A DNA stretch of 64,000 nt. It comes from Pseudomonas sp. B6002 (GTDB lineage Bacteria; Pseudomonadota; Gammaproteobacteria; Pseudomonadales; Pseudomonadaceae). The position numbers and the translations under genes are program-made. The notes under the pieces were generated by a model. That model did no database searches. It was not told the DNA's origin and was given only the letters and a program-made list of their open reading frames with translations. The stretch's first letter is position 1. The number at the start of each line of letters is the position of its first letter. The stretch lies in NCBI RefSeq assembly GCF_013385985.1, contig NZ_JACAOY010000016.1, positions 154,267 to 218,266 of the forward strand, written 5' to 3'. Below, in pieces: positions 10,597-19,462 of this stretch.

Positions 10597-11153
10597 TAAC
10601 TTCTCAAGTTTGCTCTAAACCCGGATCTTGGCCGCCGCAAGAAATCGTTCTTGCGGCCAAGAACCTTCCCCTGAAATACCCCTATCCCAATGTGGGAGCT
10701 GGCTTGCCTGCGATGGCGGTAGCCGCCACACCTTTGCAATCAGCTACAACCCCTCCTCCAGCCCCAACAAAATACCTCCACCGCCCGTCACCCCGCCAAA
10801 CCCCTGCAAACCCTCACTCTGGCTCAGATAGCAGGCTTTTTGTCTGTGATCCGTAACCATCCGCCCCAACACAAGCGCGTTTTTTTCCCCTACAATGCGC
10901 GGGTAAATCGGGCCTGCAATATCCCTTTACACCGGGATGAAGAGCCAGACCTGAGGCCTCCGCGCAAGCTTGCACCGACCGCTGCGCACCTCAAGCCTCA
11001 AGCAGAGCACCCGTAACCCAATTACGTTTAATGCGTGCGCTAGCTGCAACAAACGATTCCTTAAGATCCACCGCGGCCTCAGGGCCGTGTGAACACCCAA
11101 CCATCCGGTTTCACACGGGCACCTTTGAGCCCTCACGCAGGAGACGACACGTC
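10597..11153. other. Leader and promoter region of nrdB
   Basis: 557 bp without a convincing gene. An imperfect hairpin (CTTGGCCG...CAAGAA against TTCTTGCGGCCAAG, 10627-10661) could end the DUF2790 transcript, although no T-run follows. A single REP unit is at 10691-10719. The rest is upstream sequence of nrdB with no recognisable NrdR-type box by eye. Confidence 0.5.
10691..10719 (+). repeat. Single REP unit, GTGGGAGC family
   Basis: One lone copy (TGTGGGAGCTGGCTTGCCTG followed by CGATGGCGG) without the usual inverted partner. Confidence 0.8.
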
Positions 11154-12404
11154 ATGCTGAGCTGGGACGAATTCGACAAAGAAGAAGAAGGCGAAGTAGC
11201 CACCAAAGGCGCCAACGCCGGCCACGCCACCGAAGCCAACATGGACCGCCTCGACGGTGCCGGCGCCGCTGCCGCCATCGAAGCCCGCGCCGTCACCGCC
11301 AGTGACTCCGCCGCCATCGTGCGCGCCAAGGCCGCCCTTGACAGCCTCGACGTCGCCGAAGGCCTCGCCGAACTCGAAGGCGCCTCCGCCCGCGTCGCCG
11401 TTGACGAAAAGCGCATGATCAACTGCCGCGCCGACCTCAACCAACTTGTGCCGTTCAAGTACGACTGGGCCTGGCAAAAGTACCTCGACGGCTGCGCCAA
11501 CCACTGGATGCCGCAAGAGGTCAACATGACCGCCGACATCGCCCTGTGGAAAAACCCCGAAGGCCTGACCGACGACGAACGTCGCATCGTCATGCGCAAC
11601 CTCGGCTTCTTCTCCACCGCCGACTCCCTGGTTGCCAACAACCTGGTGCTGGCCGTGTACCGCCTGATCACCAACCCAGAGTGCCGCCAGTACATCCTGC
11701 GCCAGGCCTTCGAAGAAGCGATCCACACCCACGCCTACCAGTACTGCATCGAATCGCTGGCCATGGATGAAGGCGAGATCTTCAACATGTACCACGAGAT
11801 CCCATCCGTCGCTAAGAAAGCGGCCTGGGGCCTGAAGTACACCCGTTCGATCTCCGATCCGAAGTTCGAAACCGGTACCGTCGACACCGACAAAGAACTG
11901 CTGCGCAACCTGGTCGCCTACTACTGCGTTTTGGAAGGCATCTTCTTCTACTGCGGCTTCACCCAGATCCTCTCCATGGGCCGTCGCAACAAAATGACCG
12001 GCGTGGCCGAGCAGTTCCAGTACATCCTGCGCGACGAATCGATGCACCTGAACTTCGGTATCGACGTGATCAACCAGATCAAAATCGAAAACCCACACCT
12101 GTGGGATGCCGAGATGAAGGAAGAAGCGACCCAGATGATCCTGCAAGGGACTCAGCTGGAGATTGAATATGCCCGCGATACCATGCCGCGTGGGGTGCTG
12201 GGGATGAATGCGGCGATGATGGAAGACTATCTGAAGTTCATCGCTAACCGTCGTTTGTCGCAGATTGGCTTGAAGGAAGAGTACCCAGGCACGACCAACC
12301 CGTTCCCGTGGATGAGCGAGATCATGGACTTGAAGAAAGAGAAGAATTTCTTTGAGACTCGGGTGATTGAGTATCAGACGGGTGGGGCGTTGAGCTGGGA
12401 TTGA
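11154..12404 (+). CDS. nrdB: Class Ia ribonucleotide reductase beta subunit
   Basis: 416 residues from the ATG at 11154 (RBS CAGGAG 11 bp upstream); the frame is open further upstream but that part is not protein-like. The diiron-tyrosyl radical core is intact: EAIHTHAY gives the E-x-x-H ligands and the radical tyrosine, EGIFFYCGF and RDESMHLNF give the later E and E/H ligands. The first ~85 residues are an acidic, Ala-rich extension before the conserved fold. It works with NrdA to reduce ribonucleoside diphosphates to deoxy forms. nrdA is not in the window: the genes upstream are acsA and the DUF2790 gene. Confidence 0.96.
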   Translation: MLSWDEFDKEEEGEVATKGANAGHATEANMDRLDGAGAAAAIEARAVTASDSAAIVRAKAALDSLDVAEGLAELEGASARVAVDEKRMINCRADLNQLVPFKYDWAWQKYLDGCANHWMPQEVNMTADIALWKNPEGLTDDERRIVMRNLGFFSTADSLVANNLVLAVYRLITNPECRQYILRQAFEEAIHTHAYQYCIESLAMDEGEIFNMYHEIPSVAKKAAWGLKYTRSISDPKFETGTVDTDKELLRNLVAYYCVLEGIFFYCGFTQILSMGRRNKMTGVAEQFQYILRDESMHLNFGIDVINQIKIENPHLWDAEMKEEATQMILQGTQLEIEYARDTMPRGVLGMNAAMMEDYLKFIANRRLSQIGLKEEYPGTTNPFPWMSEIMDLKKEKNFFETRVIEYQTGGALSWD

Positions 12405-12406
12405 TG

Positions 12407-12426
12407 ATATCATAATGCCATGATAT
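12407..12426. repeat. Inverted repeat at the left junction of the A/T-rich insert
   Basis: ATATCAT-N6-ATGATAT, immediately after the nrdB stop. It could be an operator or a junction scar. No protein partner is suggested. Confidence 0.4.
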
Positions 12427-12464
12427 AAAGAGCCGCCTATATGGCTGTTGGGAAGCTAATTATA

Positions 12465-12493
12465 GAAGCCTCGCATATGCGGGGCTTCTTTTT
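12465..12493 (+). terminator. Rho-independent terminator after nrdB
   Basis: Stem GAAGCC-T-CGC against GCG-G-GGCTTC with loop ATAT, followed by TTTTT at 12489-12493. It ends 26 bp before the next ATG, so it separates nrdB from the SIR2-like gene. Confidence 0.85.
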
Positions 12494-12519
12494 ACATGTG
12501 ATTTTTTTTCAGGGACGCG

Positions 12520-13539
12520 ATGAAAACTCTCACTTTAATATTAGGTAACGGCGTCACAATTGACCTAATGAGCCACCTTAAACTAGCTGAGCAAATAAAC
12601 GTAAGAAATTTATTCGCACGAGGCGATGAAATTGAGTGGCCGAGCCATAATGGCTTTTCAGGTTTTCTAACCTATAAAAACTGCCCAAACTTGGTCAGCT
12701 TAGGGATCACACCAAACACCCCACCAGAAACCGCAGCAATTATTTTCGAAAAAATCATAACTTGCGCAAACTTTTACTCTTATCGTTCAAAGAACCAGAG
12801 CGACGAAGAGAAAAACATTTACATAAGAGCATATCTAGAGCTGGTAGAGTACTTAAGAAGCCTTTTCATTTGGTATGATAAAATTTTCGTTGAAAGCGAC
12901 TGGAAAAAAAATATAAGTACGTGGAACTGGCTTAACTTCCTAAAATCAGCTCAAAAAAAATATGAAAAAATAAACATAATCACTCTAAACTACGACATTT
13001 ACCTCGAACGCATACTAAAAAATGAGGGAATTGAATTTCAAACGAGTCAAATAGATAAAGAGCAGGGAAAAAAAATAACCATATTCAAGCCGCACGGTTC
13101 AATTAGCTTTGTATCCTCGGTAGAGCCAACACAAACCGAAACAATGCCTGATTATTTTATTTCCTACAAATTCAAAGACCCCCTCACTCCATCCGACATA
13201 AAAACATCATATGAAGATCTAGAACAAAAAAGACTCATAAATACCATTATACCTCCTTATGGAGATTCGACTAGATACCAGCAAAGCTGGTCCAGACTCA
13301 TATTAGAAAAAGCAATTGCCAGCGCAAAGAACTCGGAAACCATAATAATATCTGGGATTTCTTATTGGCACGTTGATCGCCTTGAAGTTGATAAAATACT
13401 GCTTTCGGCGGAAGAGGATTGCAATATCACAAAAATAAACCCATCCTCCAACCCGATTTTTGACGCAGTATTACAAAGTAGATTTTCAAGATACCAACAA
13501 TATCGCAGCAGCTCCATTCTTCAGGAATTGATAAAATGA
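12520..13539 (+). CDS. SIR2-like (SIR2_2-type) protein, candidate NADase
   Basis: 339 residues; ATG at 12520 behind AGGGA. Features of the SIR2-like NAD-binding fold are an N-terminal glycine turn (LILGNG, residues 6-11), TLNYD at 155-159 (the family's TTNYD), KPHGS at 190-194 (the LHG position), IIPPYGD at 243-249, and IIISGISYWHVD around 276-286 (the GYS...D position). Many stand-alone proteins of this type are anti-phage effectors that deplete NAD+. No membrane or nucleic-acid domain is visible. The coding DNA is strikingly A/T-rich with AAA/ATA-rich codon use, unlike its neighbours, indicating recent transfer. The last 4 bp overlap the DUF262 gene (ATGA), so the two are translated together. 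NADase activity is inferred, not shown. Confidence 0.82.
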   Translation: MKTLTLILGNGVTIDLMSHLKLAEQINVRNLFARGDEIEWPSHNGFSGFLTYKNCPNLVSLGITPNTPPETAAIIFEKIITCANFYSYRSKNQSDEEKNIYIRAYLELVEYLRSLFIWYDKIFVESDWKKNISTWNWLNFLKSAQKKYEKINIITLNYDIYLERILKNEGIEFQTSQIDKEQGKKITIFKPHGSISFVSSVEPTQTETMPDYFISYKFKDPLTPSDIKTSYEDLEQKRLINTIIPPYGDSTRYQQSWSRLILEKAIASAKNSETIIISGISYWHVDRLEVDKILLSAEEDCNITKINPSSNPIFDAVLQSRFSRYQQYRSSSILQELIK

Positions 13540-14561
13540 GTCGATTAAAACGAGAAAGCGCGTCCATTAGCATTTCAGAATTTTATGAAAACCATTTACT
13601 TAATAAATATAACTACGATCCTGTCTACCAGAGAAAAAGTGTTTGGACGGATGAAAAACGTGCATTCCTAATAGATAGCATACTGAAAAACTTCCCAATT
13701 CCACCAATTTTTCTACACCAAAAAATTGATGAAGACACAGGAAAAACAAGCTTTGACATTGTCGATGGGAAACAGAGACTTACCGCCCTTACAATGTTCA
13801 TAAGAAATGAGCTTGCTGTAAGTAGCGAGCTAGATCAAAACGATGAAATTTCAGGTTTACTATTCAGCGAAATTGAAGGAAACCTTTCCGAATACAAAAA
13901 AGCTTTCTGGCGCTATAGAATTCCAATAGAGCTAATCGACTCGGACGATTCATCACTCATCGATGAGATTTTCGACCGACTGAATCGAAACGGTGAAAAA
14001 CTAAATGGGCAAGAACTCAGAAAAGCAAAGTATTACAACACTCCATTACTTAAGCTCGTAGAAAAAATTGCAAACACTAACCCATTTTGGATTAAACGCC
14101 TCGAAACGGCTACAGACCGAAACAGAATGGAAGATCATGAATTCATATCAGAATTAATTTTTGTTATCGCCGAGGACAAGCTATTCGGCTCAAATCAAGA
14201 GACGATTGATCAGAAATATGAAACCTATTCGGTCAAAACTTCAGAATGGGTTGACAGAATAGAACCTCAGTTTAACAAGGCGACTGCTGCTCTCGAGAGA
14301 CTAAACTTAAAATATGAAGATCTCCGTATTACAGGCGTAAGTCACTTATTCGGACTTTGGTCATTTGTTGTTGACCAAATGGGGAAAAACAACAGAGCTC
14401 TACCAAAACGAAAAATCAATAATTTCTATAAAATATTACGCAGCGATCCTACAAGTAACCAGTACGTTCTAGAGTATAAAAAGAGCATGAGCTCTGGAAC
14501 TAAAGAAGTAACTCAACGCAATAGAAGAAGACAAGCCCTGATTGACTATGTAGAAAACTAA
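13536..14561 (+). CDS. DUF262 (GmrS/ParB-like) protein without HNH domain
   Basis: 341 residues. The DUF262 signature is clear: YDPVYQRKSVWT near residues 27-38, then IPPIFLHQ, the catalytic/nucleotide-binding VDGKQRLTAL at 77-86, and IFDRLNRNGEKLNGQELRKA around 145-164. In GmrSD and SspE proteins this ParB-like domain binds or hydrolyses NTPs and regulates a C-terminal DUF1524 HNH nuclease. Here the chain ends at residue 341 with a basic tail (QRNRRRQALIDY) and no HNH motif. It overlaps the SIR2-like gene by 4 bp and shares its A/T-rich composition. A sensor or regulator role for the SIR2 partner, probably for modified or foreign DNA, is an inference. Confidence 0.82.
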   Translation: MSRLKRESASISISEFYENHLLNKYNYDPVYQRKSVWTDEKRAFLIDSILKNFPIPPIFLHQKIDEDTGKTSFDIVDGKQRLTALTMFIRNELAVSSELDQNDEISGLLFSEIEGNLSEYKKAFWRYRIPIELIDSDDSSLIDEIFDRLNRNGEKLNGQELRKAKYYNTPLLKLVEKIANTNPFWIKRLETATDRNRMEDHEFISELIFVIAEDKLFGSNQETIDQKYETYSVKTSEWVDRIEPQFNKATAALERLNLKYEDLRITGVSHLFGLWSFVVDQMGKNNRALPKRKINNFYKILRSDPTSNQYVLEYKKSMSSGTKEVTQRNRRRQALIDYVEN

Positions 14562-15111
14562 AAGCACAAAATTTATTTAGCACCTTTTTGGCAAACACCT
14601 AAAACCTAGAAAAGTAAGCCCTAAATCCAACAGGGCTTACTTATAAAACACGGCTCTCACCAACCTTAACGTTCATACCCTCATAATAATACACCTCTAC
14701 ATTTCAAGCTAGAGCAGCAAACTTCCAAAAAATACAAGACACATACCTTACCGCCTATTGCCAAACTTAGAAAAGCTCATTAAACAACACCAAATTTACG
14801 CACAACCCCATTCTAATATTACAAACCAAATCCTTATAAAAATACACCCAACACTTAGCCAATACACCCCATTAAATCTTATTTACTAAAAACAAAGTCG
14901 ACGGCAGACATTGGAGCAAGGCGTACCTATCGTTAACATCTGACCTCTCGAAGACACTCAATGAAAATATTTAGGAGACAGCATATTTAGCCTTATTCAA
15001 AAACAACTCCACTTTCTAGGCTTTCACGATAACTGAGTCCGACCTGCAAGCAAGAAATTTCGTAGACTCCATAGCGGCCAATTGTTCAGAGTCTTTACGC
15101 TCAGCGATTAA
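14562..15111. other. A/T-rich, G-poor non-coding stretch
   Basis: 550 bp with no supported reading frame on either strand. It begins with a hairpin (14612-14642), then becomes strongly strand-asymmetric: from about 14740 to 14900 the plus strand is nearly all A, C and T. It could be decayed coding DNA or encode an RNA, but nothing recognisable was seen. Confidence 0.5.
14612..14642. terminator. Hairpin downstream of the SIR2-DUF262 pair
   Basis: Perfect 11-bp stem (AAGTAAGCCCT against AGGGCTTACTT) with a 9-nt loop, 50 bp past the DUF262 stop. No good T-run follows on either strand, so it may terminate weakly or protect the 3' end. Confidence 0.55.
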
Positions 15112-15825
15112 ATGGACACTATTAAAAGCAAAACGGGTCGAAATTACGCCAAACTGGCAGTTGCGGTAGAGGTGTATTTGAAGACGCTGACTAGGTGAAA
15201 GAGTGGCCAGACTTTCAACAAAGCACTTGATAACCATTTTTTGCTTGAAGACCCGATGGCAAGCGGTGTGAAGGGTACTATTGAGTTTCGCATGCAAAAT
15301 ATCTCCACCGTGCTCGACCGGATGGGGTTGGAGCGCATCGTAGGCTACAAGCCTGCGAAGAACGTGGGCACAGGCGTTGAGCTGCGCATCCGACAGGTGC
15401 TCAATGCCCAGGGTGTTTTTGAATCGGATGACACCGCCCAAACCGCCGATGAGCAAACGCTCATCCGCCGCGCGTCCAAGCTACAGAAGCAAACCTTCCA
15501 TAAAGTACCTGACGGCATCGTGCAGCCGCAGAAGGTCGCCACCGTGAGCACCTCCTTCGTTCGCGACCCGAAGGTGCGCGCCTGGGTGCTAAAAGAAGCC
15601 AAGGGCATTTGCGAAGGCTGCAACACCAACGCGCCGTTTGAGGTCGATGGCCAGCCATTTCTTGAAGTACATCACGTCAAGCACCTCGCCCAGAAGGGTT
15701 CGGATCGCATCACCAATGCTGTAGCCTTGTGCCCCAATTGCCATCAGCGTTGTCACCGGTCGAGCGATCGGGAGGCTTTCACCGCCGCGCTTTACTCTAA
15801 AATCGAAAGATTGATACGCGAGTAA
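15112..15825 (+). pseudogene. HNH (McrA-like) endonuclease gene with in-frame TGA
   Basis: From the ATG at 15112 the frame reads 28 residues (ending VAVEVYLKTLTR), meets TGA at 15196-15198, and continues in the same frame to 15825. The sequence right after the TGA (KSGQTFNKALDNHF, then GTIEFRMQNISTVL and IVGYKP) matches the conserved N-terminal part of this HNH family, so the break is inside the gene and not before it. The C-terminus holds the nuclease motif: CEGC, VHHV, TNAVALCPNCHQRCH, with two zinc CxxC pairs. A shorter product could start at TTG 15241 or ATG 15256 and would keep the HNH domain. Base composition is closer to the chromosome than to the adjacent SIR2-DUF262 pair. Confidence 0.7.
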
Positions 15826-15883
15826 ACGCCTGCTGTCACAGCTGATGCATCACCCCATTGATTAGATAGGACCGAGGCCCCCC

Positions 15884-16540
15884 GTGAACCCAGACATGCT
15901 CGAAGCCGGCCCCGCTGACGCCAAAGTACTCTCCGTCTTTGACTTCGACGGCACCCTGACCCACCACGACAGTTTTGTGCCCTTCCTCAAGTTCGCCTTC
16001 GGCCCTGGGGAGTTTTACGGCCGGATGCTCAAGCTGGCAGTGCCGGGGTTGCGTTTTTTGGTGCGGCAGATCAGCCGGGATGAGTTGAAGGCGCAGTTGA
16101 TCCGCACTTTTATGACGGGGGTGGAGAAGGCGTGGGTTCAGCAAAAGGCGCAGGCGTATTGCCAGAAGACGTGGCCACGGTTGATGCGGCCGACGGGCTT
16201 GCAGTCGGTGGCGGATGAGGTGAAGTCCGGCGCGGTGGTGACGCTGTGTTCGGCGTCGCCGGCGTTGGTGTTGCAGCCGTTTGCGGATCGGCTGGGGATC
16301 AAGTTGATTGGCACTGAGCTTGAGGTGGTCGACGGGGTGTTGACCGGCAAGCTCACCGGGAATAATTGCCGGTGTGAGAACAAGGTGCTGCGGCTTGAGG
16401 CGGTGTATGGGGATTTGGGCGAGTATCGGCTCAGGGCCTGGGGCGATACGCGTGGGGATCGGGAGTTGTTGGCAGCGGCGCAGGATGCGCATTTTCGGCA
16501 TTTTCATTCGAAGAAGAAGCGGGCTCGGTTGCAGGGGTGA
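15884..16540 (+). CDS. HAD-IB family phosphatase
   Basis: 218 residues from GTG 15884 (an ATG at 15896 is also possible). Motif I is FDFDGTLT with the nucleophile and acid aspartates, motif II is TLCSASP, and GDTRGDRELL supplies motif III/IV acids. This subfamily (SerB/CicA-like) hydrolyses small phosphomonoesters. Substrate unknown. It is the first ordinary chromosomal gene to the right of the A/T-rich insert. Confidence 0.85.
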   Translation: MNPDMLEAGPADAKVLSVFDFDGTLTHHDSFVPFLKFAFGPGEFYGRMLKLAVPGLRFLVRQISRDELKAQLIRTFMTGVEKAWVQQKAQAYCQKTWPRLMRPTGLQSVADEVKSGAVVTLCSASPALVLQPFADRLGIKLIGTELEVVDGVLTGKLTGNNCRCENKVLRLEAVYGDLGEYRLRAWGDTRGDRELLAAAQDAHFRHFHSKKKRARLQG

Positions 16541-16562
16541 TGCGAGTGGGTGGGGTTGCCAA

Positions 16563-16622
16563 GTGGACCGAGGCGATCCCATCGCTGCCTCGCTGGGGCT
16601 CGAGAGCTCCCACCTTTTGAGC
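16563..16622 (-). repeat. Third-family intergenic repeat, copy 1
   Basis: About 60 bp. On the minus strand it contains GTGGGAGC, TCGAGCC, AGCGAGGC and GGTCCAC. It is repeated 96 bp downstream with about 80% identity, and differs from the two main REP families in this window. Confidence 0.7.
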
Positions 16623-16658
16623 GGTGTCGGGGTTGATGCAGAGGCATGGTTTTAGCAG

Positions 16659-16717
16659 GTGGACCGTGTCGATCCCTTCGTAGCCTCGCTTGGGCTCGAC
16701 AACTCCCACATTTGAGC
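16659..16717 (-). repeat. Third-family intergenic repeat, copy 2
   Basis: Second copy of the preceding element in the same orientation (GTGGGAG, TCGAGCC, AGCGAGGC, GGTCCAC on the minus strand). Confidence 0.7.
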
Positions 16718-16750
16718 TTTGTCAGCCTGTTGATCTGTGTTCGGCGGTGT

Positions 16751-17710
16751 TTATGTGGCGGCCTTGAGGTCTACGCCCAAGGCGGTGGCGAAGGCTTTTA
16801 CCATCGGGCTGCGCGGGGCGTTGTGACGCAGGATCAGGTTGAAGACTGTGCTCAGGTGGACTTGCTCCGGGCACAGTGCGCGTAGGCGCCCTTCCCTGAC
16901 CAACGGGGTTGCGTAGTGTTCGGGAAGGAAACCGACGAAGCGGCCGGTGAGGACCAGAATGGCGACGGCTTCCACTTGTGAGGCCGAGGCGGACTGGCTG
17001 TCGTAGGTGACAAAGTTGGCCTTGTCGCGGTGGATCGCATAGCGGTGGTTGACCACTTCGTAGTGGCGCAGCACGTCCGGTGTGATTTCACTCGCATTGA
17101 ACAGCGGATGGCCTACGGCGCAGTAGGCGTGGGCTTTTTCCTCGTACAGCGGGAAATAGTCGAATTCTTCACGGCGCTGGTACACGGGCACGATACCAAC
17201 GATCAAGCGACCTTCCACTACACCGCGCTCAACTTCGTCCAGTTGCGAGGCATGTAAGCGCAATCTAATTTTCGGCGATTCGCTATGTAATTTCCCCAGT
17301 GCTGCAATGAGCGGGGAGTTAATGTCGGACACAGTGTTATCAATAACGCCCACACTAAGGTCGCCAATAAGCTCGTTTTGCGCCGAACTAAGCTTGTCGC
17401 GAAAACTGTCTACCGAGGTGAATAACTCGATGGACGCCTGATACACCAGCTTGCCTTCTTCGGTCAGCCCAAAACCTTCCCGCCCCCGTGTACACAGGCG
17501 CATGCCGATGCGGATTTCCAGGTCGGAGATCTGTTTGCTGATGGCCGCCAGGCCTACGTTCAGCTCGTTCTGCGCGGCGCTGAAGCCGCCGGCTTCGACC
17601 ACGGCCATGAACACGCGGAGCAATTTGAAGTCCAGCCCGCTCAGTTGCAGGGGCGGTCGTGTGCCGGGTTTGGGCGGTATGTTTCCAGAAGTGGAAAGTG
17701 GGGTTTCCAT
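16751..17710 (-). CDS. LysR-family regulator divergent from the argH-like/ABC cluster
   Basis: 319 residues from ATG 17710 (an in-frame ATG at 17728 is less likely). The winged HTH is near residues 30-90 (FMAVVEAGGFSAAQNELNV, AAISKQISDLEIRIG), followed by a type 2 periplasmic-binding-like effector domain. A 228-bp gap separates it from the divergent argininosuccinate-lyase paralogue, the classic position for a LysR activator, so the catabolic/transport cluster is its likely target. Confidence 0.88.
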   Translation of the reverse strand: METPLSTSGNIPPKPGTRPPLQLSGLDFKLLRVFMAVVEAGGFSAAQNELNVGLAAISKQISDLEIRIGMRLCTRGREGFGLTEEGKLVYQASIELFTSVDSFRDKLSSAQNELIGDLSVGVIDNTVSDINSPLIAALGKLHSESPKIRLRLHASQLDEVERGVVEGRLIVGIVPVYQRREEFDYFPLYEEKAHAYCAVGHPLFNASEITPDVLRHYEVVNHRYAIHRDKANFVTYDSQSASASQVEAVAILVLTGRFVGFLPEHYATPLVREGRLRALCPEQVHLSTVFNLILRHNAPRSPMVKAFATALGVDLKAAT

Positions 17711-17938
17711 AATACGCGTTGACCTCAAGTGCCATATTCAACAGGCTTTAACCCAATCCTTGAACATAGCCAGGCGGCGATAATGGCCGTAAACATCGGC
17801 CCTTGGCAACCTTGAATATAGCGGGTTGAACAGCACACAGAGGCTGATTTAACGCCCGGCAAAACCTGACACTACGATCAGGACTTTTTACGTTTTGACT
17901 GCCTCCGACTCTTCTAAAAACAAGCGTGAGGAACACCC

Positions 17939-19366
17939 ATGTCCCAGCCCACCGACCGCCTTTGGGGCGCTCGTTTCAAGACCGGCCCGTCTGCTGCACT
18001 GGCCGCGTTGTCGCGTTGCCCTGAGCGCTATTTCCGCCTGACGCCCTACGACCTGGCCGGCTCCCGCGCCCATGCCCGTGAGCTGCAGCGCGCCGGTTTG
18101 CTGGATGAGTCGGAAACCCTGCGCACACTGGAGGCCTTGGACGGTATCGGTGCGGACTTCGCCGCCGGCCACCTGCATCCGACGCTGGATGACGAGGACG
18201 TGCACACCTTCATCGAACGCGTATTGACCGAGCGCCTCGGCGCCCTGGGCGGCAAGCTGCGTGCCGGGCGTTCGCGCAACGACCAGACCGCCAATGATCT
18301 GCGCCTTTTCCTGCGTGACCATGCGCGCACCATCACCACCGAGGTGTTGGGGTTGCAGCAGGCGTTGGTGGCGCAAGCCGAGCAACATGTGCAGAGCATC
18401 TGCCCGGGCTTCACGCACTTGCAGCAGGCGCAGCCGATTGTGTTTGCCCACCACTTGCTCGCCCATGCCCAGTCGATGTTGCGCGATGTGCAGCGCCTGG
18501 TGGATTGGGATGCGCGCACGGCGCTGTCGCCGTTGGGTGCAGCGGCCATGGCCGGTTCCGCGATTGCGCGTATGCCTGAGCATTCGGCCAAGGAAATGGG
18601 TTACACCGGGCCGTGCGAAAACTCCATCGATGCCGTCGCCAGCCGTGACCATGTGGCGGAGTTCCTGTTTGTGGCGGGAATGCTCGGGGTGAATATTTCA
18701 CGCCTGTCCGAAGAGTTTTGCCTGTGGTCGTCGCGCCAGTTTCGTTGGGTGGTGCTGGACGATGCCTACGCGACCGGTAGCTCGATCATGCCGCAGAAGA
18801 AGAACCCGGACATTGCCGAACTGGCGCGAGGCAAGGCTGGGCGGTTGATTGGCAACCTGACCGGGTTGATGTCGACGCTCAAGTCGTTGCCACTCTCCTA
18901 CAACCGCGATTTGAGTGAAGACAAGCACAGCGTGCTCGACAGTGTGGACACCCTGTTGCTGGTACTGCCGGCGATGGCCGGGATGGTGGCGACCATGAAG
19001 GTGCAGGTGGAAGAGCTGCGGCGCCAGGCGCCGATGGGCTTTACCTTGGCGACCGAGGTGGCGGACTGGTTGGCCACAAGAGGTGTGCCATTTAAAGAGG
19101 CGCATGAGATTACCGGCGCCTTGGTACAGGCCTGTGAGAAGCATGAGATCGAGTTGTGGGAAGCCTCGCCGGCGATGTTGGCGGAGGTGGATGCGCGGCT
19201 GACGCCCGAGGTGCGTGACTGCTTGACCCTGGAAGCGGCGATTGCAGCGCGCAGTGGCTGGGGTGGGACGGCGCCGGAACGGGTCAAAGAGCAGATTGAT
19301 CGGTTGAAAACGGCGCTGGCGGCTCAGCAGCAATGGGCTGACAGCTACACAGGCTTCCGAATTTGA
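17939..19366 (+). CDS. Argininosuccinate lyase paralogue
   Basis: 475 residues, fumarase/aspartase superfamily, ArgH type. GRSRNDQTANDLRLF (substrate loop), TGPCENSIDAVASRDHVAEF and the catalytic signature GSSIMPQKKNPDIAELARGK are present, so it should be active. ArgH cleaves argininosuccinate to arginine and fumarate. This copy sits with an amino-acid importer and its own LysR, not with arginine biosynthesis genes. It is probably a catabolic paralogue acting on an imported argininosuccinate-like or N-substituted aspartate compound (inference). It is followed after a double REP block by the permease gene. Confidence 0.85.
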   Translation: MSQPTDRLWGARFKTGPSAALAALSRCPERYFRLTPYDLAGSRAHARELQRAGLLDESETLRTLEALDGIGADFAAGHLHPTLDDEDVHTFIERVLTERLGALGGKLRAGRSRNDQTANDLRLFLRDHARTITTEVLGLQQALVAQAEQHVQSICPGFTHLQQAQPIVFAHHLLAHAQSMLRDVQRLVDWDARTALSPLGAAAMAGSAIARMPEHSAKEMGYTGPCENSIDAVASRDHVAEFLFVAGMLGVNISRLSEEFCLWSSRQFRWVVLDDAYATGSSIMPQKKNPDIAELARGKAGRLIGNLTGLMSTLKSLPLSYNRDLSEDKHSVLDSVDTLLLVLPAMAGMVATMKVQVEELRRQAPMGFTLATEVADWLATRGVPFKEAHEITGALVQACEKHEIELWEASPAMLAEVDARLTPEVRDCLTLEAAIAARSGWGGTAPERVKEQIDRLKTALAAQQQWADSYTGFRI

Positions 19367-19374
19367 CCCACCCC

Positions 19375-19443
19375 CTGTAGAAGCCCGGCTTGCCAGCGAT
19401 AGCGTCCACAAAATCGCCATCGCAGGCAAGCCAGCTCCCACAG
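19375..19443. repeat. Hybrid REP doublet
   Basis: The left unit is TGTAGAAGCCCGGC type and the right unit is of the CAGCTCCCACA type, so the pair joins the two REP families. Confidence 0.85.
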
Positions 19444-19462
19444 GTTGAGATTTAACCCGTAC

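Noticed and set aside
15016-15456. 146-codon minus-strand frame over the HNH gene
   Set aside because: Antisense to the HNH frame, whose plus-strand reading has clear family motifs.
12405-15850. Prophage or integrative element with integrase and att repeats
   Set aside because: No integrase, tRNA or flanking direct repeat could be found by eye.
15836-16582. 248-codon Pro/Leu/Gln-rich minus-strand frame
   Set aside because: Shadow of the HAD phosphatase gene; composition is typical of antisense high-GC frames.
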